From Halobacteriovoraceae bacterium (GTDB lineage Bacteria > Bdellovibrionota > Bacteriovoracia > Bacteriovoracales > Bacteriovoracaceae): DNA of 64,000 bases. Where the stretch lies: the NCBI GenBank assembly GCA_002712005.1, contig PASP01000014.1:62001-126000 (forward strand), in the 5' to 3' direction. This document shows positions 37,879 to 46,806 of the stretch, piece after piece. Made by a program: the position numbers and the translations under genes. Numbering within the stretch: position 1 is the stretch's first letter; every line of letters begins with the position of its first letter. A model generated the notes under the pieces. The model was given only the letters and a program-made list of their open reading frames with translations, did not search any database and was not told the origin of the DNA.

Positions 37879-38577
37879 TTAGTTAGGGAGACCTTGCTCT
37901 ACCCATTGAATGACAATATTAATTTCTTCTGTAGTTAGTTTGTCTAATCCTGACCAAGTTGGTGGCATTGGGTTTGAATTACTTTCAAGCCGTTTAATAA
38001 GCTCACTTTCTTCGACATCTTCAAAGTCATTGAGTAATTCATCCCTTTGATCGAAGAAATTTTGACGAGTGGCCAAGGGAAGGAAACTTTCTTCTCCATG
38101 ACATTGAAGACATTTTGGAAAGAATACTTTCTGTGAAAGAGATCTCCAGGTGGGTTCTAAAATATCCGGCTGTGTTGGTGGATTGGGGTCTCCATCATCT
38201 GGCCGAGTTGCTCCAGAGGATCCATCCGGATCACTGTTTGGAGTAGTATTGGGTGCTCCAGCTGCTAACCAATTTCGCATGAGAGTTTTTAACTCATTAC
38301 TTAAGGGGGCTGAGTTCTTCGGCATACGACCGGAACTTATCGCTCCCATAGCTGATTCTTTCACAGCATTGAAGGTGTCATAAGAGCCATAAGAGCTGTG
38401 ACAAGCAATGCAATGAGGCTCTAATATTTGCGACTTGATATCAGCAAATAAGATCGCATTTTCTTCTCCATCAACAGGTCGAGTACCGTCAATTCCGTCT
38501 CCGCCTTCCTTTGTTTCGAATGAGTTTCCACATGAACATAGGACTATAAGTAATGCATAGAGTTTTCTTAATTTCAT
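37879..38577 (-). CDS. Dihaem c-type cytochrome lipoprotein
   Basis: 232 residues. Lipoprotein signal with Cys in LIVLCSCG. Two CxxCH haem sites: CIACH (about 57-61) and CLQCH (about 156-160), with distal Met candidates in GRMPKNSAP and NPMPPTWSG. A low-complexity Asp/Pro-rich linker (about 108-138) joins the two halves. The first gene of the operon with YceI and the haem-motif barrel, divergent from the TPR regulator. Periplasmic electron carrier. Confidence 0.85.
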   Translation of the reverse strand: MKLRKLYALLIVLCSCGNSFETKEGGDGIDGTRPVDGEENAILFADIKSQILEPHCIACHSSYGSYDTFNAVKESAMGAISSGRMPKNSAPLSNELKTLMRNWLAAGAPNTTPNSDPDGSSGATRPDDGDPNPPTQPDILEPTWRSLSQKVFFPKCLQCHGEESFLPLATRQNFFDQRDELLNDFEDVEESELIKRLESNSNPMPPTWSGLDKLTTEEINIVIQWVEQGLPN

Positions 38578-38648
38578 TTTTCTTCTCCCAGTCTTCTTAA
38601 GACATATTCATATTGCTACACACAAATGAAGAAATAAATTTACAAGAA

Positions 38649-38679
38649 TTGACAAAAATATGCATAAATATGCAATAAT
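38649..38679 (+). promoter_or_regulatory. Predicted promoter of the TPR regulator (leaderless)
   Basis: TTGACA (38649-38654), then an extended -10 TGCAATAAT (38671-38679), with 19 nt between -35 and -10. The -10 ends 6 nt before the GTG start at 38686 and no Shine-Dalgarno is present. A direct repeat AATATGCA overlaps the spacer. It faces the divergent cytochrome operon. Confidence 0.5.
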
Positions 38680-38685
38680 GAGAGT

Positions 38686-40413
38686 GTGATACGGAAAAGA
38701 AAGGCCCTCTTTGAGGCTGCTAACTATTCGAAAATTATAGAGATGGGAGCTCCTAAGCAAGGAGAGTCTCGAGTTTATTGGGTTGGAGCCCATGTCTTTA
38801 CTGGGCGAGAAGAGCAGGCTCGTCATATTCACCGCCAAATGACGCAAGAGCAGTCCTCTAGGGCCCCCCTTGAAGAAATGATTGAGGCGAGCTTCTATTT
38901 GCTACTGACCTCATTGAGAAGATCTCATTATGGCGATATGAAAAGAGATTTCTGGAAGCTTTTTCAACTTTGTTTAAAAAAGAGGAATTCATTTTCTAAG
39001 TTCTTTCTTAATCAAGCGATAGGTCTGTTACGTTACTACAAGGGAGAGTTTGCTAAATCATTTTATTTTTCTCAAAGAGCTTTTGATTGTGCTCTTCATC
39101 GAAAGAGGGATTATTTTCTCATGCTTTCTTTAGATTTGATGGCGCATTCTCAATGTATGATGGAGAGCTATTCAAAAGGTATTTCTTATTTTGAAGAATC
39201 TCTTCGCTTTGCTGAAAAAATTAAAAACAATCAGAATAAAAAAGTTATCGAACTCTCTATTATGACTTATCAGATTGAAGCTGGGCAAGATTTAATTCAG
39301 GTTGAGTTGCAACTCAATGATTGGATGGAAAATATTAGAGTAGATGATTATTTTACCTTTACCAATGCTTGCCTGCTAAAAGCCAAGATCTTTCAATTAA
39401 AAGGACTTTTTGGTGAGGCTGAGAAAATACTGAATGAAATAGGTAATGATGTATTTACACTCAATCAGGGAAGACAAATTTTAAATTATAATCTCTGCTT
39501 GAGCATTTCTCGATGTGTAATTGATCAGCCTGAACGGAGTCTGAGTTTGATTAAGACTTCTACACGCCTTTGTAACCAGGGACAAGATTACTACTTTCTC
39601 CATCGTTTTAAAGAACTCGAGAGTTTTGTTTCTCGAAAAATGAGTAAAGAATTTTCCGCTAAAGAACTGAAGAAGTTATCGCTTCTTACGGGAAGAAAAA
39701 TAAAGAAACGTTTTCCACTAAGTTTTCTCCCCGAAGATTTTGTACTTTCTCTTATTAGAAAAGAGAGGAGTTATCCCATTAGCTTTGAGCTACTCAATGA
39801 TCTTAACTCCAGAGGGCTTCTTGGACTTTTAAAATTAGCAGAGATTTATAAATCAAAGGATGAATTTGTTGATTTTACTCTATCTGGAAGGCGTATATTA
39901 TTTTACATGGAGGATAACTTTACTTGGGTTGAAGGACTTAGCTCTATGCAATGGGAGCTACTTCAATTGCTCCTAACTCAAGAAAATTGGACAAGAAAAG
40001 ACTTGTTTGAAGCATTTTGGCAGGTTCCCTATGATTCGTTTGTTCACGATAATAAGCTCTATGTGACATTAAAGCGCTTAAGAGAAAAACTTGGAGTTGC
40101 TGCAAATGTGGTGAAATTAGATAGAGGTTTCATTCGTTGTCGCAGCTTAAAGGTCTGGTCAAAATCACAGGATGTTTTGAAAAAAAAGAAGCTAAGTCGT
40201 CATTATAATGACTACTTAGAAGAGGGACTTAATCCAAGGCAGTTACAATTATTGAGAGAAACAAGCTCTGGATCTATTGTAACTCCCCGAGAATACTCAG
40301 AAAAATTTTCTATATCAAGAAATACCGTAACAGGAGATCTAAAAGAGCTAGTAAGAAAAGGTTATTTGAAAAAGTTTGGCAAAAATAAAGGGACATTTTA
40401 CTGTAGGGATTGA
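38686..40413 (+). CDS. TPR protein with two winged-helix domains, probable regulator
   Basis: 575 residues from GTG 38686. Residues about 40-330 are TPR-like helical repeats. Residues about 400-485 look like an OmpR/SARP-type winged helix (LSSMQWELLQLLLTQENWTRKDLFEAFW...DNKLYVTLKRLREKLG). The C-terminus (about 510-575) is a second winged helix of DeoR/Fic-associated type (LNPRQLQLLRE...VTPREYSEKFSISRNTVTGDLKELVRKGYLKKFG). Two DNA-binding domains in one protein are unusual. It is divergent from the cytochrome operon, which it may control. Confidence 0.75.
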   Translation: MIRKRKALFEAANYSKIIEMGAPKQGESRVYWVGAHVFTGREEQARHIHRQMTQEQSSRAPLEEMIEASFYLLLTSLRRSHYGDMKRDFWKLFQLCLKKRNSFSKFFLNQAIGLLRYYKGEFAKSFYFSQRAFDCALHRKRDYFLMLSLDLMAHSQCMMESYSKGISYFEESLRFAEKIKNNQNKKVIELSIMTYQIEAGQDLIQVELQLNDWMENIRVDDYFTFTNACLLKAKIFQLKGLFGEAEKILNEIGNDVFTLNQGRQILNYNLCLSISRCVIDQPERSLSLIKTSTRLCNQGQDYYFLHRFKELESFVSRKMSKEFSAKELKKLSLLTGRKIKKRFPLSFLPEDFVLSLIRKERSYPISFELLNDLNSRGLLGLLKLAEIYKSKDEFVDFTLSGRRILFYMEDNFTWVEGLSSMQWELLQLLLTQENWTRKDLFEAFWQVPYDSFVHDNKLYVTLKRLREKLGVAANVVKLDRGFIRCRSLKVWSKSQDVLKKKKLSRHYNDYLEEGLNPRQLQLLRETSSGSIVTPREYSEKFSISRNTVTGDLKELVRKGYLKKFGKNKGTFYCRD

Positions 40414-40460
40414 CGCTAATGCCTTAAAAGGGCTAGAAATGCAATAAAAGGGGTTCTTCA

Positions 40461-40955
40461 ATGAAAAAGGTTATGCATACTATTTCGACATTCCTTCTCT
40501 TTCTTTCTTTGAGTGTTTGCGCCAAAGGAGTTGAACTTAAAGGCCAGTACGATGTTCCGGTTAGTGATGATGAACTTCTTAACTTTTCTAAATTTCCACT
40601 AAGTGGAATCGAGCTAGAAGAAGATAGGTTTAAATACTTACTTCCTGAGGATTTAGCAGAAACTTATGGTGAGAAATTAACCTTTAAAAAAGTATCAACT
40701 GTAAATGGAGTTACTGAATTTGAATCAGAATTTGGTATAGCTCAATGTAAATTCATGGATCAGCCCATTACACGTTGTGATATTGATTACAATAAGAAGC
40801 TTGCAGATATTCTTATGAGCACAAAAGAGCAAGTTCGCCAGCGTTTAATCGAACAAGGGATTGAAGGAGAAGCCTTGGCCAAGAGAATGATGGTTGTAGA
40901 TGGATTCTCTGGTGATCCAATAGGAATACTCTTTATTTTTAATCCTACTTATTAA
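40461..40955 (+). CDS. Secreted protein of unknown function
   Basis: 164 residues with a signal peptide ending VCA-KG. Mature part acidic, with one Cys pair (AQCKF, TRCDID). AAGGGG lies 7 nt before the ATG. It follows the TPR regulator by 47 nt. No family recognised. Confidence 0.65.
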   Translation: MKKVMHTISTFLLFLSLSVCAKGVELKGQYDVPVSDDELLNFSKFPLSGIELEEDRFKYLLPEDLAETYGEKLTFKKVSTVNGVTEFESEFGIAQCKFMDQPITRCDIDYNKKLADILMSTKEQVRQRLIEQGIEGEALAKRMMVVDGFSGDPIGILFIFNPTY

Positions 40956-40967
40956 AAAAGAGAAAGG

Positions 40968-40997
40968 CCTCCTCCCATTATAGAAAATGAGAGGAGG
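40968..40997 (-). terminator. Possible terminator of the pentapeptide-repeat gene
   Basis: CCTCCTC (40968-40974) and GAGGAGG (40991-40997) form a 7-bp GC-rich stem with a partly paired loop. On the minus strand it is followed by a T-rich stretch, so it fits the end of the minus-strand transcript from 41159-41785. It may also end the plus-strand gene before it, where no T-run is seen. Confidence 0.45.
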
Positions 40998-41065
40998 GGA
41001 TAGATTAGGTAGTGAAGTGCCTAGAGAGAATTCCTTTTCCCTTATTCTAGTGGGGGTGAATGGTT

Positions 41066-41116
41066 ACAAGTCCTTAGTAAAGATAGGTTGATTAGCAGAT
41101 CAATCCTTGGACTTGT
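41066..41116. repeat. Long two-part hairpin between convergent genes
   Basis: ACAAGTCC (41066-41073) pairs with GGACTTGT (41109-41116), and inside it AGGTTGAT pairs with ATCAATCCT around a TAGCAG loop. It lies between two convergent genes and is not followed by a clear T-run. Possible 3' UTR structure or small RNA. Confidence 0.4.
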
Positions 41117-41158
41117 ATTTTGGGGTTATAGATCTTTAGCTAATCTCATTTTTTTTCA

Positions 41159-41785
41159 TTAGGCGGCCTTTTTCTTAGAGAAGACTTCTTCAATTATTCC
41201 AAATAGGCCAAGTTTCAAGCTTGCAGTTTGCTCATCTTCATCACCAATTGAGTGGTCGGAGCTGGCGGCAACTTGAGAATTGTTATCTGCAAGAACCTCT
41301 TCCCAAGTGAGAATCTCAGGCTTTGTGCAGTTAAACTCTTTATTGTGATCACCTTTTTGAATAACATGATCAACAATTCCTTCATAAGTGCAGTAAGCAA
41401 AGCTACTCTTGCTCACTCCAGATATCTGAAACGTGCATCCTTCGAATGTGCAATTGTTGAAATTGCAATGTTGAATTTGCGTAAATTCGAAAGTGCAATT
41501 TTTAAAATTCACATTTAGAAATGTGCAATTTTCCATTTTGCTGGCGTAGAACGCACAAGACTCGAAGAGAACATCGGTGAAAGTGGTGAGAGAAAACAGA
41601 GAGCCAGAAAGGGCTAAGCTGTTAAAATGATTACCGGTGAAGTTCTCATTTTCAATAACTTCATATTGACCTTGTGTAGTCTCTTCTGAAGTTGCTTGGC
41701 CCCCATTGATGTCCGACATTGAAGTTGCGGTAGTGGATTCAGTCAATGAAAGTTGGATATCAATGAATTGGGTTAATGTGTTCAT
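41159..41785 (-). CDS. Pentapeptide-repeat protein
   Basis: 208 residues from ATG 41785, chosen because GGAGAG lies 6 nt upstream (the longer in-frame TTG at 41899 has no SD). The middle (about 80-155) is a series of five-residue repeats with F/L at the centre (SLFSLTTFTDVLFESCAF..., NCTFLNVNFKNCTFEF...), expected to fold as a right-handed quadrilateral beta helix. No signal peptide. Such proteins range from gyrase-protecting DNA mimics to scaffold proteins; the role here is unknown. Divergent from the XRE regulator across a TTGCA-rich region. Confidence 0.75.
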   Translation of the reverse strand: MNTLTQFIDIQLSLTESTTATSMSDINGGQATSEETTQGQYEVIENENFTGNHFNSLALSGSLFSLTTFTDVLFESCAFYASKMENCTFLNVNFKNCTFEFTQIQHCNFNNCTFEGCTFQISGVSKSSFAYCTYEGIVDHVIQKGDHNKEFNCTKPEILTWEEVLADNNSQVAASSDHSIGDEDEQTASLKLGLFGIIEEVFSKKKAA

Positions 41786-41885
41786 AATGATCTCTCCAAG
41801 CCTTGTGGTTTCATCTAGCGTTTGTGTTGCAGTGCTAGATATGCTTTCATAATAAAATATTTGACCAGTTGCGTCAAGAATTAAA

Positions 41886-41978
41886 ATTGCACCGTGCAAT
41901 AAAAAAATAGATTTTCACGTAATATTAGAGGGTTGCATGTTGCATTGTGTTGTTGCAATACTCAAGTTCCTCGTTGCA
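41886..41978. promoter_or_regulatory. TTGCA/TGCAA box array in divergent promoter region
   Basis: Within 93 bp: ATTGCA-N3-TGCAAT (41886-41900, inverted pair), then TTGCA at 41933, 41940, 41953 and 41974. This density is far above chance in AT-rich DNA. It separates the pentapeptide gene and the XRE regulator, so an operator array bound by the adjacent regulator is likely. Inference; no known motif matched. Confidence 0.5.
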
Positions 41979-42031
41979 ATCTCCGATAAGTCTTTAAAAG
42001 GTCGATAATGACCATTTTTGAGGTGATATTT

Positions 42032-42643
42032 ATGTCGCAATTTAAGAAAGATTTAGTTGCAGATTTCCTAGGAACCGTCAGGAAGTATATGCAGATAAGA
42101 GGGCCAATGACTCAAAGAGAGTTGGCCGAGGCTACCGATACTGGTGTTTCGACCATGAGTCGCTTTCTTAATCAGCAAACGCAAGAATTAAATCCTAACT
42201 TAATTGCGAATATTACAGCGAAATTGAATATGCCTCTTTATGAGATCATTGATTTTGTCGATGAGGGATATGTAGACGAGTTTGAAAGGCTTGTGAAGTT
42301 TTATAAAGGGGAAGAGGCCACTCAGACTTCTCAGATGAGAAGAAGAGCGGATGATCCTCCTGCAGGGGAATCTGGAGATGCAATTTTTGAGGCTCTTAAA
42401 GAAGGGGGCTCACAGGTTAGAACCCAGGCCAATGTTCGCGTAGGGAGAAAGAATACAAAGCTAGTCTATGAGCCTGAGGGAGATTCTGATGATGTCCTCA
42501 AGCAAAAAGTTAAAAACTTATCTCTTAAACAGCAAGGTTTTCTCAATGAGTTTTTAAACCTTGATAGTGATGGAAGAGATCTTGTTGCTGATGTGGGTAG
42601 AAATATAATTGCTTACCTTAAACACAAAGGAATAGATTTTTGA
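42032..42643 (+). CDS. XRE-type helix-turn-helix regulator
   Basis: 203 residues from ATG 42032 (GAGGTGAT 6-12 nt upstream; an in-frame ATG at 42008 has none). N-terminal helix-turn-helix MTQRELAEATDTGVSTMSRFLNQQ (about 24-48). The middle is polar and disordered, and the C-terminus is helical (LSLKQQGFLNEFLNLDSDGRDLVADVGRNIIAYLK). Divergent from the pentapeptide gene; likely binds the TTGCA boxes. The stop overlaps the start of the VWA gene (TTGA), so they are co-translated. Confidence 0.75.
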   Translation: MSQFKKDLVADFLGTVRKYMQIRGPMTQRELAEATDTGVSTMSRFLNQQTQELNPNLIANITAKLNMPLYEIIDFVDEGYVDEFERLVKFYKGEEATQTSQMRRRADDPPAGESGDAIFEALKEGGSQVRTQANVRVGRKNTKLVYEPEGDSDDVLKQKVKNLSLKQQGFLNEFLNLDSDGRDLVADVGRNIIAYLKHKGIDF

Positions 42644-43452
42644 TTAGAAACTTTCAGAAATTATTAAGCCTAGTATTGTTGATGATATTTAATCATCTAG
42701 GCTTTGCTGAAGTTGAATCAATTGACGTTTACTTTCTTTCAAGACCAACAGGCGCGAGTATATATTCGCTACCTCTTTTTAAGCCCCAATTTAAAGGACT
42801 TTATACGCAAAATGAAATGAATGAAGACTGTCTTCCCATGGGAGATGGATGCTTTCATCCTCAATATGGCTACATTGAAGATGAAAAAGACCTTGATCAA
42901 AAAAAGCAAGAAGCAGATATCGAAAAAGCTAAACCAATAAAATTAAAAACAATTAATTCTCAAGAAGTAGATCTGATCAACTGTGATGATGAGTACTACT
43001 TTGACCTTTATTGTGGAAAGGCTAAGAAAGAGAAGGCTAAGCAGAAAACTTCTGAAACTGAGATCTGGATTGATACCAGCTCCAGTATGAGACTGGTGGA
43101 TTATTCATCAGAAGACGCATATTGTGATCGAAGAAGATTTGTCGTTAACTTCAGGCAGAGCTGTAAAAAAGATATTTCATTTAATATTTTTAATACAGCA
43201 AAGAAGAGGCTGAGTACTTTGGATAATTTATGTATTAATCATGGAACTAACGATGGGGATCGAGTTGTTCAATGGTTAAAAAGCTCTGAAGCCAAACATG
43301 TAGTGATTATTACTGATATGGAAGAATACGTAGGAGCATTTAGAGAATATTTAGATAGCCGCGGAGCCAATATTCATGGAATTGGTGTCGATCCGTTACT
43401 CGCTACTGAATTGGTGAATTTAAAAGAAGAATTTAAAGCTTTTTGTAAGTAG
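42640..43452 (+). CDS. Secreted VWA-like protein
   Basis: 270 residues from TTG 42640, overlapping the regulator stop by 4 bp. Signal peptide ending GFA-EV. The C-terminal half (about 138-268) looks like a von Willebrand A domain: EIWIDTSSSMR gives the DxSxS metal-site motif and HVVIITDMEE the later strand. An acidic Lys-rich linker precedes it. Metal-dependent adhesion or protein binding outside the inner membrane is likely. Coupling to a cytoplasmic XRE regulator is unusual. Confidence 0.65.
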   Translation: MIRNFQKLLSLVLLMIFNHLGFAEVESIDVYFLSRPTGASIYSLPLFKPQFKGLYTQNEMNEDCLPMGDGCFHPQYGYIEDEKDLDQKKQEADIEKAKPIKLKTINSQEVDLINCDDEYYFDLYCGKAKKEKAKQKTSETEIWIDTSSSMRLVDYSSEDAYCDRRRFVVNFRQSCKKDISFNIFNTAKKRLSTLDNLCINHGTNDGDRVVQWLKSSEAKHVVIITDMEEYVGAFREYLDSRGANIHGIGVDPLLATELVNLKEEFKAFCK

Positions 43453-43496
43453 ACAAGACTAGATATATATCATTCTTTTTTGTAGTATCTGGCTCG

Positions 43497-44573
43497 ATGA
43501 AAAAATCATTATATGAATGGAGTTCTTCTGAATTTTCTCACTTGCCTTGGAGAAAAAACAGAACTCTATATAAAACATTAGTTTCAGAAATTATGTTGCA
43601 ACAAACAAATGTTTCAACCGTTCTCAAGCATTTTGAACGCTTCTTAAGTGTATATCCAAATGTCCAGTCCTTAGCATCTTCTACCGAGGAAGAGGTTTGT
43701 TCTCATTGGCAAGGTTTAGGTTATTATCGAAGAGCTCGTAATTTGAGAAAGGCTGCGATTTCAATTGTTGATGATTTTAACGGAAAATTTCCTAAGAAAT
43801 TTGAAGATCTCATTTCAATACCAGGTATTGGTGCTTATACGGCCAATGCTCTTATAGCGATAGGAAGAAATGAATCTGCGTTAGCTCTTGATGCAAACTT
43901 AGAACGAGTCTTTTCGAGAGTCTATGGAATTAAAGAGTATAAAGGTCCAAAACTCTTAAAGATGATTCAAAGCCGAGAAGAAGAAATTTTAAAAGATTTT
44001 AAAATAAATACTTTTGGGGCAAGAGTCATTAATGAGTCAGTGATGGATTTGGGTCGTGTTTACTGTCAGGCTAAAAAAGCAGACTGCTTACTTTGTCCGA
44101 TTAAAAATAAATGCACCGTATTCACGAAAGGTCTCGACCCTCTAAGCTTTCCCTTAGTAAAAGAAAAAAAGAAAAAGTTCTTTGAACTTAAATTGCTTAG
44201 GATCGTTGTGAAGGAGGGGAATAAGCTCTATGCCTATGTTAAAAATGATGAGCAGTGGCTTAGTGGTCAATGGGAAATTCCAACCTTTGTTCTCTATTCT
44301 GAAGACATGTCTTTAAAGCAATATCCCATACTAGATATTGAAGAAGACGATGAATATCACGATGACTATGAAGAGCTGAAAATGATTAAGACGGCCATCA
44401 CTAAGTATAAAATTTCAAATTATATAAAGGTCATGGATAAAGCTAGGTTTAAGAGCTTTCTAAAAGATCACAAATTCAAATTATCAAGTTACTCAAGAGT
44501 TCCTTTTCTCGTTGATGAGTATCATTTTTCGAGTACTACCCTTAAATGTTTAACTGCAATTTCAGATAGTTAA
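43497..44573 (+). CDS. mutY: A/G-specific adenine glycosylase MutY
   Basis: 358 residues. Catalytic Glu in VSEIMLQQT, helix-hairpin-helix SIPGIGAYTANALIA, catalytic Asp in LALDANLERVF, and the 4Fe-4S loop C-X6-C-X2-C-X5-C (YCQAKKADCLLCPIKNKC). The C-terminal half would be the Nudix-like 8-oxoG sensing domain. It removes A opposite 8-oxoG and so prevents G-to-T changes. All key residues are present, so it looks functional. No clear Shine-Dalgarno precedes the ATG. Confidence 0.92.
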   Translation: MKKSLYEWSSSEFSHLPWRKNRTLYKTLVSEIMLQQTNVSTVLKHFERFLSVYPNVQSLASSTEEEVCSHWQGLGYYRRARNLRKAAISIVDDFNGKFPKKFEDLISIPGIGAYTANALIAIGRNESALALDANLERVFSRVYGIKEYKGPKLLKMIQSREEEILKDFKINTFGARVINESVMDLGRVYCQAKKADCLLCPIKNKCTVFTKGLDPLSFPLVKEKKKKFFELKLLRIVVKEGNKLYAYVKNDEQWLSGQWEIPTFVLYSEDMSLKQYPILDIEEDDEYHDDYEELKMIKTAITKYKISNYIKVMDKARFKSFLKDHKFKLSSYSRVPFLVDEYHFSSTTLKCLTAISDS

Positions 44574-44734
44574 ATAGCTGCTGCCCACTTTTTAAGTCAC
44601 TTTTTAAACCGCGTTTTAAATATAAATACCTAAAAGTACATCCGATTAGGAAGATGGCTTTAAGAAAAACGTCTTTTTTGTCGATAATAGTAATTAGAGA
44701 GAGACTTATATCAAAAATTGACTAGGGTTAAGCT

Positions 44735-46252
44735 GTGAAAGGTAATAAGAAAATTATTGTTGGGATTATGGTAATGGCATTTTCGAATGCACCAGTTCAT
44801 GCAGATTTTACTTCTTGGATTCAAAAAATTTTTGGAATTCAACCTATCAATAAAGATGAATATGAATTAACGAGAAGAGGCTATCGACGAAAAAATAATT
44901 CCCAATCGAGTCCTGAAGGGGTTAGAGGAAATGATAGTCGTGATCCGTCGAATATGACTGCTCTCTTTCACAATAGACAGGACCCCTATCAAATGAGTTC
45001 TCCTCCATTTAGAGCACCTGTTGGAAGCATATGGGTAAAGAAAGGATTTACTTGGAAGTTAGTATCTAACGAAGAATTTGTAGAAGAAAAGCAAGCCGAA
45101 ATTAGAAATGGCTACGCTGATGTTTTAGGTGCTCGTTTACCAATTAAAAAAAGTATCTATGTTTATAATTTAGATGATGGCCAAGAAACGATGCTAAGAG
45201 CAAATGAAAATTATAGCATCCAAGTTTCGGGTTATGGCCCAAGAGAAAGTATTCGTATTAAGGTTTATGACAGTTCAGGAAGTGAGTTGCCTGGTGACTT
45301 CATTACCATTTCAAATAATGTTACAGAAGGAACAGAAAAGGCCATCGCTGATCAAGCTTTAAAAGCTATTGAAGAAATTCGAGATGCTGGAGATATTACT
45401 CCTTTTTGTCGAACAGATTCAGACTATGGTGTTGTAGCGGATGCAGTTGTTGAGGAAGATATCGATGATTCTGCAGCTCCTGATGTTTCGGCTCGACCCG
45501 TTGCTCGTCCTACTCAAAGATTAGATGATTACAAAGAAGGTTGTGAAGCTTTAGCGGATGGTATTACAAGTGGTGATGCTGCTCGATTAAAAGTTTGTGC
45601 CAATACTTTACTTTCATTTGTTAATGGCGGCACCCGTAATATGTGCCAGAAACTAGATAAGATATTCAGTCTTAATGAACAAGAGCAAGATTTTATAGGT
45701 ATGCTTATGGCCACAAAGGCTGAGGCTCCTGGTGGATTGGCAGGAGGTTCAGCCGATCACCTCATGATTATGAAATCTCTCGATAATCGTAGGGCAGCTG
45801 TGAGAAGAAGAGGTTGGGCAGAGCCCATATCAATTGCAGATATTGCATTTCAATTTGATCAGTATTCTGCATTTAATGATCATAATAATGACAATCAATT
45901 TGATGCTCCTGGATTCTTAAGAAATTCAGGATATGAAAAACTTGTTGATTCATTTGTGGCCTTTCACAGTGCTGAATGGAGACCACCTGGTGTTATCGAT
46001 AATGTGACTCATTATTATTCACCCCCTGCGATGATTCCTCGAAATTCAACCCCAAGCTGGGTTAGAAGTGGTATTCGCAATAATGGTGCACGTGAGGTAA
46101 CTTCTGAAATTAGAGTTAACGGACAACCTGTGGTGAATTCTAGAAACTCATCACACGGATATCATAAATTCTATGTTGGAATTGATGGGCGTAATAACTA
46201 TAATGCAAGCAGGGACACCAGAAGACAGATCATTGATCAATGTCGTTACTAG
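44735..46252 (+). CDS. Secreted protein with possible SleB-like hydrolase C-terminus
   Basis: 505 residues from GTG 44735, signal peptide ending VHA-DF. The N-terminal third is polar; a segment with YNLDDGQETMLRANENYSIQ may be a beta domain. The C-terminal third (about 370-500) has DNVTHYYSPPAMIP...PSWVRSG and HGYHKFYVG, which recalls the cell-wall hydrolase SleB/Hydrolase_2 pattern. That match is weak. Exported; a role in wall cleavage is possible only. Confidence 0.5.
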   Translation: MKGNKKIIVGIMVMAFSNAPVHADFTSWIQKIFGIQPINKDEYELTRRGYRRKNNSQSSPEGVRGNDSRDPSNMTALFHNRQDPYQMSSPPFRAPVGSIWVKKGFTWKLVSNEEFVEEKQAEIRNGYADVLGARLPIKKSIYVYNLDDGQETMLRANENYSIQVSGYGPRESIRIKVYDSSGSELPGDFITISNNVTEGTEKAIADQALKAIEEIRDAGDITPFCRTDSDYGVVADAVVEEDIDDSAAPDVSARPVARPTQRLDDYKEGCEALADGITSGDAARLKVCANTLLSFVNGGTRNMCQKLDKIFSLNEQEQDFIGMLMATKAEAPGGLAGGSADHLMIMKSLDNRRAAVRRRGWAEPISIADIAFQFDQYSAFNDHNNDNQFDAPGFLRNSGYEKLVDSFVAFHSAEWRPPGVIDNVTHYYSPPAMIPRNSTPSWVRSGIRNNGAREVTSEIRVNGQPVVNSRNSSHGYHKFYVGIDGRNNYNASRDTRRQIIDQCRY

Positions 46253-46261
46253 GATAAAAGT

Positions 46262-46718
46262 ATGAATAGATTCAAAAAAAATATTGATGGCCTTAACTTT
46301 TTTAATCGTATCTCAGCTGAGTTTCGCTCAGGGGTCAGCTGTTTTAGGTGATGAAGTTAATGAATGGGATATCTATAAAGACAAGTACGGAAAATATCTT
46401 GGTTTAAAAGAAGTCCGAATGAAAATGATAAAATTAAGAACAGTTGGGCCTGATGTGGAACTTATAAAAGTTACTTCCCCAGAAAAAGCACCACATCTTG
46501 CTCTTATAGAATATAAGGCCGGTTCAGCGGGAACGAGTAAAATTGTTCACGTTTATCGTGCTGTCATCTACGATTTGAAAAAACAGCGTTTTGTTGGTCA
46601 GGCTCCCTTAAGAAGAGAGTCTGCTGATGGAAAAAAATTAGAGGCAAAGTGGTCTTATGAAAATGGACTACTGACAATTAAAGATCCTAGAGAAGGAAAA
46701 CTAGAGTTTAAACTTTAG
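46262..46718 (+). pseudogene. Small secreted protein, frameshift in A8 tract of signal peptide
   Basis: From ATG 46262, MNRFKK is followed by a run of eight A and the frame then goes wrong. With one A fewer, the gene reads MNRFKKILMALTFLIVSQLSFAQ..., a textbook signal peptide, joined to the 140-residue body that is otherwise open only from a TTG at 46284. The body (WDIYKDKYGKYLGLKEVRMKMIKL...) has no recognised family. The mature protein would be about 130 residues. The lesion could be a sequence error, a real frameshift or slippage at the A-tract. Confidence 0.6.
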
Positions 46719-46806
46719 TATTCGAGGTCTTGCAAACCCCTTGATTTATTGACATACCGTGGTCGATTCACTCAGACTAATTAGGAAACTAATTAAGGAG
46801 TTTGAA

